From Pseudomonadota bacterium (GTDB lineage Bacteria > Pseudomonadota > Alphaproteobacteria > Ferrovibrionales > Ferrovibrionaceae): 23,875 nt of DNA. The notes below the pieces were generated by a model that saw only the letters and a list, made by a program, of their open reading frames with translations, ran no database searches and was not told the origin of the DNA. The position numbers were made by a program, and so were the translations under genes. The DNA is taken from contig JAJYTL010000010.1 of the NCBI GenBank assembly GCA_021793055.1, positions 1-23,875 on the forward strand, given 5' to 3'. Positions 7,009-14,398 of this stretch are shown one piece after another (positions within the stretch are counted from its first letter, which is position 1; each line of letters starts with the position of its first letter).

Positions 7009-7855
7009 CGGAGGCCCCGGCTCCGGCGTGCCGATGGTGCCGTCCTGGACTCCGGACCCGCCCGCCGCCGATCCGCCCGCCGGAGCGCCTCCGCCGGGCG
7101 ATGATGACGCCCCGCCTGGAGAAGAGAGTGGTGAAGCGCCCACCGCGCCGGCTGTCCCGCCGCGTCCGGTGCCGGTTGCACCGGCAGCTCGTTTCGTCGG
7201 TGCGCGGCGTAGCCTCGGCGAGTTTGCCCGCACCGGCGATGCGCATGACCTGCGCCGCGGCCTGGGCCATTATGTGCGGTCCGGATACGGCGGATCACCA
7301 ACGGCGACGCAACGTTTCGGCGGTACCGCCGCGACAGCGGGTGCGCTGGGCGGCGCGCTCGCTGGTATGGCTGCCGGTCAGCCGGCGGCACCCGGCAGTC
7401 TGCTCGATCCAGCGCTGTTGGCCGGCCGGTCGGTGAACGAGGTGATGGACGCCGTCGTTGAAGCCGTCCGGCCGATCGACGGAACGCAGGATGCGGAGGC
7501 CGAGCGCGCCGCGATTCGCGACGCCTTGTCTGAGCTGTTGACGCGGTATCCTGAGGCCGACCTCCTGAACCTGGATGCGGAGCAGCGCGGCTTTGCGATC
7601 GAGCGGTTTACGGCGATCGATGTATTTCGCCGTTTCGAGCTCGATCTCGGTAAGACCATCGTCGAAAAGGCGCCGAACGCGGCTGCAGCGCTCGCCCGGC
7701 TGAAGCAGGCGCGAGACTACGTCAAGCAAACCGTCTCCGCGGCATTTCGGAAACTGCGCGATGCTGGGCGGATGCTGACCGCCGGCCGGATTGGTCGGGT
7801 CGTGCATGATGCGCTCAAAGAGACATTTGAGGTGTTCGAGGGCTACGCGGAATGA
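6989..7855 (+). CDS. qatB: QatB
   Basis: 288 residues from the ATG at 6989, which lies inside the last 20 bases of qatA and is preceded by an AG-rich stretch (AAGAGG at 6973-6978). A longer frame from 6782 exists but only as a shadow of qatA. The protein begins MGTSQSSGGPGSGVPMVP, followed by a proline- and alanine-rich, probably disordered linker to about residue 65, then ARRSLGEFARTG and a helical core ending near residue 288. This layout fits QatB, a protein without known catalytic motifs that accompanies QatC. The glycine-rich stretch around residues 105-140 is also low complexity. The function is known only as an essential part of Qat defence. Confidence 0.88.
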   Translation: MGTSQSSGGPGSGVPMVPSWTPDPPAADPPAGAPPPGDDDAPPGEESGEAPTAPAVPPRPVPVAPAARFVGARRSLGEFARTGDAHDLRRGLGHYVRSGYGGSPTATQRFGGTAATAGALGGALAGMAAGQPAAPGSLLDPALLAGRSVNEVMDAVVEAVRPIDGTQDAEAERAAIRDALSELLTRYPEADLLNLDAEQRGFAIERFTAIDVFRRFELDLGKTIVEKAPNAAAALARLKQARDYVKQTVSAAFRKLRDAGRMLTAGRIGRVVHDALKETFEVFEGYAE

Positions 7856-9129
7856 AATTGATCTGCGGCCCCGACACATTCGCCTTGACCGGTGCGAATG
7901 ACGCTCTGCGGGTTATCCTCTACGGCCAGCCTGGGGCGGAAGATCGGGGCAGCGCCGGGGACGCCGCAAGATCGGAAGTTCTGCGCCGCCGGATTGAACC
8001 GGCCCCGCGAGCTTGGGATTTGTTGTCGATCGCACTGTCCGTGGTCACTGCTGACTTTGCGGGCTTGCGGGATCACAGTCCCGACGGATGGACGCGTGAG
8101 TTCGACATAGAAATCGCGGTGGCTGATCCGGCGTTCTGGGCGGGTCAGGCGGCGCCGCTCGCCGAAGCGCTTGCGTTCCTGACGACCGATCGCTGGACGC
8201 TACGTTTCCACGGCGGCGGCATGCTGCCGGCACCTCCCCGTGCGCCTGTCCGGCCGGTCGACGACTGCGTCGTGCTGCTGTCGGGCGGGCTCGACAGCCT
8301 GGTCGGCGCGATCGATCTGACCGCAGCCGGCCGTCAGCCTTTCGCAATCAGTCAAACCGTCCGCGGCGACGCAGACAAGCAGGTCGACTTTGCCGCGCGT
8401 ATCGGTGGTGGGCTCAATCATCTGCAGCTCAACCACAACGCCCACTCGCCCGGTGTCCAGGAGTCGACACAGCGGGCGCGCTCGCTGGTGTTCGTCACTT
8501 TCGGGGTGCTCGCGGCGACTGCACTGGGGCGCTATCACGACGGCCTCTCGGTTCCGCTCTACGTCTGCGAAAACGGCTTCATTGCGATCAATCCGCCGCT
8601 GACGGGCGGTCGTTTGGGGAGCTTGAGCACGCGCACAGCGCATCCGGAGTTCCTGACCCGGCTTCAGCGCGTGCTCGACGCGGCCGGTCTGCGGGTTGGG
8701 ATCGAAAATCCCTACTCCACAAAAACCAAGGGTGAGATGCTGCGGGATTGCGCGGATCAATCATTGCTCAACGTCGAGGCGGCGCGATCGACGAGCTGCG
8801 GGCGGTTCCAGCGGTTCAATTATCGCCAGTGCGGTCGGTGCGTGCCCTGTCAGGTCCGCCGGGCCGCGTTTATTGCCTGGGGTGGCGTGCCGGACACCAC
8901 GGGCTATGTCTACGAACCGCTTGGAAAGGATGATGGCGACCACAGCGGATTCGATGATGTACGGTCGGTTGCCATGGCCTTGGCGGCCGTTGCCGCCGAC
9001 GGTTTCGACGCCTGGCTTTGCAACGCGCTCAGCTCGCCTATGATCGGCGAACGCGCCGCGCTGAGGGCAATGGTAGAGCGGGGCCTCGCTGAGCTGAGGC
9101 GGCTGCACGAAGCCTTTGGTGTTAAGTGA
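7852..9129 (+). CDS. qatC: QatC, QueC-like ATP-pyrophosphatase-fold protein
   Basis: 425 residues. The ATP-PP-loop motif SGGLDS is at 144-149, preceded by the strand VVLL. Four cysteines, C316, C327, C330 and C333 (in SCGRFQRF and QCGRCVPC), form the zinc site of QueC-type enzymes. The N-terminal 140 residues are extra compared with housekeeping QueC (about 230 residues), which marks the defence-type homologue. QueC makes preQ0 from CDG; in Qat and related systems the homologue is thought to make a nitrile, amide or similar modification on a protein or nucleic-acid partner. The start overlaps the qatB stop (ATGA, 7852-7855), and its own stop overlaps qatD. Confidence 0.92.
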   Translation: MKLICGPDTFALTGANDALRVILYGQPGAEDRGSAGDAARSEVLRRRIEPAPRAWDLLSIALSVVTADFAGLRDHSPDGWTREFDIEIAVADPAFWAGQAAPLAEALAFLTTDRWTLRFHGGGMLPAPPRAPVRPVDDCVVLLSGGLDSLVGAIDLTAAGRQPFAISQTVRGDADKQVDFAARIGGGLNHLQLNHNAHSPGVQESTQRARSLVFVTFGVLAATALGRYHDGLSVPLYVCENGFIAINPPLTGGRLGSLSTRTAHPEFLTRLQRVLDAAGLRVGIENPYSTKTKGEMLRDCADQSLLNVEAARSTSCGRFQRFNYRQCGRCVPCQVRRAAFIAWGGVPDTTGYVYEPLGKDDGDHSGFDDVRSVAMALAAVAADGFDAWLCNALSSPMIGERAALRAMVERGLAELRRLHEAFGVK

Positions 9130-9854
9130 TCGACTTCCATTGTCATCTCGATCTCTATCCGGACCCGCACGCCATTGCACGCGAATGTGTGGCCCGTGGG
9201 CTTTACATATTGTCTGTCACCACGACGCCTTCGGCGTGGGCGGGCACGGCGGCGTTGGCGCACGAGGCGCCGCGTATCCGGACGGCGCTCGGTCTGCACC
9301 CGCAGATCGCGCACGAGCGCAAGGGCGAATTGCCCCTCCTCGAACGGCTACTCCCCGACGTCCGCTATGTGGGCGAGATCGGTCTTGATGGCGGACCGGA
9401 GTACAAGCGCCATTGGCAGGATCAGGTCTTCGTATTTACGCGAATCCTTGAGCTATGCGCGGGGGTTGGGGGACGAGTCCTGACGATTCACAGCCGCCGG
9501 GCGGCAGTGTCGGTGCTGGACGCGCTAGAGGCGCATCCGGGCGCCGGCACGCCAATCCTCCATTGGTTCTCCGGGACGCAACGGGAACTCGCTCGAGCGG
9601 TCGATCTCAATTGCTGGTTCAGCGTCGGTCCCGCCATGCTCGCCAGTGAGAAAGGCCGGGCATTGGCCGCGAAGATGCCGCGCGATCGGCTGCTTACTGA
9701 GACAGATGGGCCATTCGCCCAGTTGGAGGGGAGTATGGCGCTTCCGTGGGATGCAGAGAGAGCCATCACACTTTTGGCCGATATGTGGACCGAGCCTGAA
9801 ACGGCCGTACGCGATAGGTTGGCGACCAATCTGCGACGGCTCGGGACTGCGTAG
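9126..9854 (+). CDS. qatD: QatD, TatD-family metal-dependent hydrolase
   Basis: 242 residues, full length for TatD. Metal ligands are in place: H5 and H7 in DFHCHLD, E84 in GEIGLD, H122 in TIHSR, H146 in LHWFSG and D194 in TETDGPF. TatD proteins are DNases or related amidohydrolases; QatD is the fourth, required part of QatABCD and would act in the cytoplasm. It starts with GTG in a GTGA overlap with the qatC stop. A stand-alone housekeeping TatD is excluded by the tight coupling to qatC. It is the last gene of the operon. Confidence 0.92.
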   Translation: MIDFHCHLDLYPDPHAIARECVARGLYILSVTTTPSAWAGTAALAHEAPRIRTALGLHPQIAHERKGELPLLERLLPDVRYVGEIGLDGGPEYKRHWQDQVFVFTRILELCAGVGGRVLTIHSRRAAVSVLDALEAHPGAGTPILHWFSGTQRELARAVDLNCWFSVGPAMLASEKGRALAAKMPRDRLLTETDGPFAQLEGSMALPWDAERAITLLADMWTEPETAVRDRLATNLRRLGTA

Positions 9855-10010
9855 TAGCGCTATTCAAGGTGCGTTTATTGCCGGTTCGCTTGCCGGTTCA
9901 AAGCACCGTTCTGCGAGGTCGCCGCGAGAAACGCGCGCGTGTAGGTGTTGCTCGACCATCAAGGATGTCAGCCATCTCCGCAGCCACGCGGCCGGCAGGC
10001 ATCCTGAGTG
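9855..10010. other. Gap between the convergent qatD and brxL genes
   Basis: 156 bp between two gene ends. It contains a 10-bp direct repeat (TTGCCGGTTC at 9878-9887 and 9890-9899) inside GGTGC (9868-9872) / GCACC (9903-9907), and GGATG (9963-9967) / CATCC (10000-10004). No strong stem followed by a T-run is present on either strand, so factor-independent termination is not supported. Confidence 0.4.
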
Positions 10011-12065
10011 TTACTCCACCAGCGCCTTAAAGACTGCGTCAGCGCCGTCCTTGTAAAATTCGATGCTAATTTTGGTCCAAAGGTCGTCGGGAAGATCGTT
10101 CAACTGCCGGCGGGCGGAGACTGGCATCAGTAGCGTTTGTGCCTGCTTGTCGATCGCCAGCTCCGCAATCCGGACGGCGTTCGGAATCATCTCGATTGAG
10201 CCGCCGAGGTTGAGTGCGCCGACCACGATGGTCCCACCGCGCGTGTTGCGTCCAAGAAGGCCGCCGCACAATGCGACCAGCACCGGAACGCCGAGCCCGG
10301 TTCCAGTCTTGTCTGCATCCATCGGACGCATCTGAAGTGAGAACTCCTCCTCCCGCGGGTTTCGGTTTCCGACCAATTCCTTTGACCTAGTGTAAAGGTT
10401 TTGCTCGCCGACACGCACACTCTCGCGAAAAGCTGGCGGAGTGGGCTGATTTAAAATCTTGACCCCACCGCCGGGTCCGCATGTCACGTCGATTCGATAG
10501 AGCCCCGGCCCCGTTTCGCCCGCGCCCAAGCTGACACCCCAAACCTGCCCCGGCGGCAGCGGATCGCTCTCGATCGCTTCATCGCTATGCAATTCGGGGG
10601 TCGAGACGAACTGCTCGGCGCCATCCGGAGCCATAATGTAGCTGAAATGGGTGTTGCGAAATTCGCTCTTGAAGACGCGCCGCTGTTGCTCCTTCACGCG
10701 GCGCCGGGACTCCAATGCGACTCGAACAATCCACTCGAGGTCTGTGTCAGGGACCGGCATCTCCGGATCAGGAAATAGAAGCTTGGTTAGCCCACTGACC
10801 GTCTTGTTGACGGCTTCGAGGTCCCGGCCGCTGAGCGCGCCGCCGAGATGGACGCGCCCCTGCAACACCGACACCCGGTTGCCAGCTCGCAGTCTGGTCC
10901 AGCATTCGCTGAGGAAGTCGCTCACGAGCCCGAAGTGATCGGTCAGGTGTTCGCTGGGCTTCAGCTTCGGATAATCCCAGCCGGGTGCGTAAGCGTGAAT
11001 TCGATCCATGAATGCCGTATCATCGCGCATCTCGGGCGGCATCGGGCTTAGTAGATGGCCGATCTTCTGCTGTTGCTCGACGTCGACGTCGAGGTTGCCG
11101 ACCATGACGACGCTGCCCTCGGCGCGAATGCTCTCCTTGCCGCGGCTAAATTGGCCCGAGGCCATGTAGCCTTTCATGATGTTGACGCCATCCTTCTGGT
11201 CGAAGGAAATTCCAGAAACTTCGTCGAAGCAGACAACATCATACTGGCAGACCAAACCGCGCTGCCCACTTGCGTTGTTCACGAACATCTTCGCGACTGT
11301 CGCCTTTCCCCCCGAGATCAGATGGGCATAAGGCGATATCTGCTGAAACAGGTGGCTTTTGCCCGTTCCGCGTGGTCCCAGCTCAATGAGGTTATAGTTC
11401 CGCTCGACGAAGGGGATCATGCGCAGCAGGACGACGCGTTTGGCGCGCTCGTTGAAAGCGGCCGGCTCAAGACCAATCGAACGCAGCAGAAAGTCGATCC
11501 ACTCAGCCGTGGTAAAGCTACGGCGGGCCTTGGCGTAGATGTCCAGAACGTCGGACTTGGACATTTGGATGGGGCGAAGCGAAGAAACCCCGAACGGGCG
11601 CCCGCCTTTTTCCTGAGCGATGATCCCGTCGTATGCGAGCGTGACCTCGGCATAGAAGCCGTCAGTCAACATCCGCTCATTGTCGCGCACCAGCTGATCG
11701 TCGATGCGGACATCGCGCAAATTCAGGCTCGGCAGCTCCGCGACATAACAATCGTTTTTCGCGTCGAGCTTTGCGCGGAGGATGTCGATGATCTTGACCG
11801 ATCCCGTCTCCTTGGCGCGGGCTTTGAACAGTTCCTCCTCACCCGTTCGGACGGTTCGATCCTTGAGCTGCTTTTCGACGATCTCCAGCCCTTCGGCGAT
11901 CTCGCTTTCATTGACGCTCGCACAATAGCGTCCAAGCAGGAACTCGACGACGTAGGTCGGAACCGGATACTGGCGCGAGTATTTTCGCACGAGGTCTTTG
12001 CGGACGAGGTATCCGTCGAAGACCGAGGCGGCCAGCTTGTCGAGTGGATCGAGTTCAATGCTCAT
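10011..12065 (-). CDS. brxL: BrxL, AAA+ protein with C-terminal Lon-like domain
   Basis: 684 residues, normal for BrxL. The N-terminal domain (1-200) precedes an AAA+ core with Walker A GPRGTGKS (230-237) and Walker B VVCFDE (277-282). A C-terminal Lon-like domain spans about 560-684. BrxL is the last gene of type I BREX; purified homologues form hexameric DNA-bound rings, and the protein is needed for phage exclusion but not for methylation. In the Lon-like domain the places where Lon has its catalytic Ser and Lys hold G590 and V631 by manual alignment, so peptidase activity is doubtful. The ATG overlaps the pglZ stop (ATGA). Confidence 0.93.
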   Translation of the reverse strand: MSIELDPLDKLAASVFDGYLVRKDLVRKYSRQYPVPTYVVEFLLGRYCASVNESEIAEGLEIVEKQLKDRTVRTGEEELFKARAKETGSVKIIDILRAKLDAKNDCYVAELPSLNLRDVRIDDQLVRDNERMLTDGFYAEVTLAYDGIIAQEKGGRPFGVSSLRPIQMSKSDVLDIYAKARRSFTTAEWIDFLLRSIGLEPAAFNERAKRVVLLRMIPFVERNYNLIELGPRGTGKSHLFQQISPYAHLISGGKATVAKMFVNNASGQRGLVCQYDVVCFDEVSGISFDQKDGVNIMKGYMASGQFSRGKESIRAEGSVVMVGNLDVDVEQQQKIGHLLSPMPPEMRDDTAFMDRIHAYAPGWDYPKLKPSEHLTDHFGLVSDFLSECWTRLRAGNRVSVLQGRVHLGGALSGRDLEAVNKTVSGLTKLLFPDPEMPVPDTDLEWIVRVALESRRRVKEQQRRVFKSEFRNTHFSYIMAPDGAEQFVSTPELHSDEAIESDPLPPGQVWGVSLGAGETGPGLYRIDVTCGPGGGVKILNQPTPPAFRESVRVGEQNLYTRSKELVGNRNPREEEFSLQMRPMDADKTGTGLGVPVLVALCGGLLGRNTRGGTIVVGALNLGGSIEMIPNAVRIAELAIDKQAQTLLMPVSARRQLNDLPDDLWTKISIEFYKDGADAVFKALVE

Positions 12066-14398
12066 GCGTCTTCTCCGACGGTGGTCGGCTTGGAATCGAG
12101 CACTCGTCCCGACGCGTCGGAAACGACAACCGAGGCCGCCGCGCCTTCGTGTTTGTCGTCCGAGACAGCGAGGCTCGCTTCGCCGTTGGTTCCCAATTCC
12201 TTGGCAGCCGCGACGATGCTGGATGTCGGCTGTTTCCAGTTGAGCCGCAGGTCAATTTGTAAGCCGGGAGCGCTGGACTTCACCGCCACCCTGCACCTCA
12301 TGCCGCGCCAGCTGATCTCGGTGATCGTGGCTGCCACGGCCTCCTCGCCACGTTCGACGATGAGTTCGGGAATGACGCATTCCTGAAGGCTGATGCCGCC
12401 GTGAGCGTATTCCGTGTTCGCCATGAAGGCGCCGATGCCCGGCGGCGAAGCGATGCGCAGCACGGGGTTCCAGTACCACGGGTAGGTCGGGATGCTCGGC
12501 GTCGAGCCGCCTCTCACGGCGGCGCACCGCGACCATTTGGTGGCGACCAGGTGCGGGGACAGCTCGACCTTCGGTAGGCCGCCGGGGAGAAGGAGCCACC
12601 CGTGATCCGTGACGACACGGACCCTGCTCCATCCAGCGTTCAGCAAGCCACGGACACGATCGAGGAGCGAGTCGATCTCGGGATCAATCTGTCGAACAAG
12701 GAGAGCGTCGAGCGAATGTCCCAGGGTGTCGAGCTTACCGGTCTCGGTCCAGCCACCGCCTTCGCCGCTTACCGCCATTCTGGACTGATCCTGGTCGAGA
12801 ATCTCGACGCCGGCACGCGCCATCGCGTCGCGCAGCCGAGAGGCATTCGCTGGCTGATTGCTCGACGTGATGATTGGGGTGAAGTCTTCAGCATCGGCCT
12901 TGCCGGAGCACGCCCCGTGCGCCGGAGACGCGACCGGCTTTGCCGTCGCCGTAACGGTCGGGATCGGCGCGATCCGATGCAACATCCGCACCCAAAAGCC
13001 CTGGGCCTCGAGGCGTTCCTGTAGGACCGCCCCCACGTCGAAGCGAAGCCCGTCGGCAAACAACACGCATGTGTCTCGCTCCGCGGCGACGGCCGCCGTC
13101 AGCTTGCGCGGATCCACACTCGGGGCGGACATCAGCTCTTGGAACCGACGCGCCGAGCGATCGAGCCATGGTTCGTAAAGCGCCCGTACGACCTTCGTGA
13201 CCAGGCCATTTTCCGCACCTTGCTTCAGGCGGCAGAGCGCCTCCATTGCAGCGCGGTCGCATCGCCAGCCCTGGGATGCATAGTCGGCCGCCATGGCTTG
13301 CGCCGTGGGGCCACCGAGGGCGGTCTTGGCCGCTTTCGCCAGCCGGCCAAGCGGCTCAAGGGCCACCGCGTAGGGGCTTTCGCCAAGTTGCGCCCAAACC
13401 CAGCCCCGGCGCTCTCTGTGCTCATGGTCCAGTTTGTCGACCTTGTCGCATGCCTGCGCGTGCGGCAGGGCCAGGATAGCCTCGAGTTCCTTGCGGAGCC
13501 TGTCCTCCTGCTCTTCGTTGAGCCCCGGCCGGCGGGAGTGGTCAGCAAGGCCCAGCAGGTCGCGTGGGCGGGCTTGACGCAACACAGCCGATACGCCCTG
13601 GTAAAGGCGCGGTGCATCGCAAAAGCGTCGCCAGACTTCATCCCACTTGCCGCCGCCGTGAAGCAGAGCATCGGCCGCTCCCTGAGTTCCGTCCTCATCA
13701 GGATCAAAACTGAACTCACGCCAGCAAATGTCTTTGAAAGTTGCCCAGCGATTTGGATCGCAGCGCGCCTCGAATGCCTCGCTGTCGCTCATCCATCCGA
13801 GCAGATCGCGAACGGGATCACCGATGGCCAGCCGGTCGAAATCGTCAGCCTCCAGCCGGCGACCACGTAGGCCAACGAGTGGTTCGGGCGCCAACAGCGC
13901 CAACGCCCGCAGCATGGCGTCCCGCGTGCGATTGTCCCTGGCAATGTCGAGCCCGACACCATCCTCGGACGTCAGGAAGGCATCGACGGTCCAGTCCCTG
14001 CCGTTGCGCTGGTGCCAAACCGCACCGCGATATTGCAGCTCAATGAGGGGCTGAAGATCGGTGGGGCAATCGCCTCCGGCGCGGAGGTCCTGCCGGCTCA
14101 CGTTGGGCAGATAGAGGATTGGCACCACGCCGGGGGGCGGTGAGCCGTCCGGTAGGCTCCGCTCGATGATACATTTGAGCCAGATGACTGGCCCCTGCCG
14201 CGCCTCAGGCACGAAGGGGCCGAGAGCGTAGAGCTCGGGGATCGCTTTCATCAGCGTTGCGATGAGTGGCCGCCACTGCCCATCTGCGTCCGTCCAAAGC
14301 AGCGCGACCGGTGCGGCGGTGCCATCGGGCGAACGCAAGGCACCGGTGAAGGACTCCTGCAGAGCGTCGATGAGTGTCTTGGGAGCCGAGAGGATCAA
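12062..14398 (-). CDS. pglZ: PglZ, alkaline-phosphatase-superfamily BREX protein
   Basis: 778 residues. The phosphatase-fold motifs are VLFADGLRFD with the metal aspartate D449, VVTDHGWLLLP with D598/H599, and AHGGISLQECVIPELIVE toward the C-terminus, the typical conserved block of PglZ. The N-terminal 440 residues are helical and form the protein-interaction half. PglZ is the hallmark of BREX; it binds PglX and possibly nucleotide or DNA, and is needed for both methylation and exclusion in type I systems. It is somewhat shorter than the E. coli type, so it may be the shorter PglZ subgroup. The start is TTG in a TTGA overlap with the pglX stop; no ATG nearby is better placed. Confidence 0.92.
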   Translation of the reverse strand: MILSAPKTLIDALQESFTGALRSPDGTAAPVALLWTDADGQWRPLIATLMKAIPELYALGPFVPEARQGPVIWLKCIIERSLPDGSPPPGVVPILYLPNVSRQDLRAGGDCPTDLQPLIELQYRGAVWHQRNGRDWTVDAFLTSEDGVGLDIARDNRTRDAMLRALALLAPEPLVGLRGRRLEADDFDRLAIGDPVRDLLGWMSDSEAFEARCDPNRWATFKDICWREFSFDPDEDGTQGAADALLHGGGKWDEVWRRFCDAPRLYQGVSAVLRQARPRDLLGLADHSRRPGLNEEQEDRLRKELEAILALPHAQACDKVDKLDHEHRERRGWVWAQLGESPYAVALEPLGRLAKAAKTALGGPTAQAMAADYASQGWRCDRAAMEALCRLKQGAENGLVTKVVRALYEPWLDRSARRFQELMSAPSVDPRKLTAAVAAERDTCVLFADGLRFDVGAVLQERLEAQGFWVRMLHRIAPIPTVTATAKPVASPAHGACSGKADAEDFTPIITSSNQPANASRLRDAMARAGVEILDQDQSRMAVSGEGGGWTETGKLDTLGHSLDALLVRQIDPEIDSLLDRVRGLLNAGWSRVRVVTDHGWLLLPGGLPKVELSPHLVATKWSRCAAVRGGSTPSIPTYPWYWNPVLRIASPPGIGAFMANTEYAHGGISLQECVIPELIVERGEEAVAATITEISWRGMRCRVAVKSSAPGLQIDLRLNWKQPTSSIVAAAKELGTNGEASLAVSDDKHEGAAASVVVSDASGRVLDSKPTTVGEDA

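Noticed and set aside
7852..9854. qatC and qatD as housekeeping queC and tatD
   Set aside because: QatC has a 140-residue N-terminal extension, both genes are coupled by 4-bp overlaps to qatB, and no other queuosine genes are near.
11055..12386. 443-codon plus-strand frame opposite brxL and the end of pglZ
   Set aside because: It crosses two well-identified minus-strand genes and shows no motif; the frame is kept open by codon bias.
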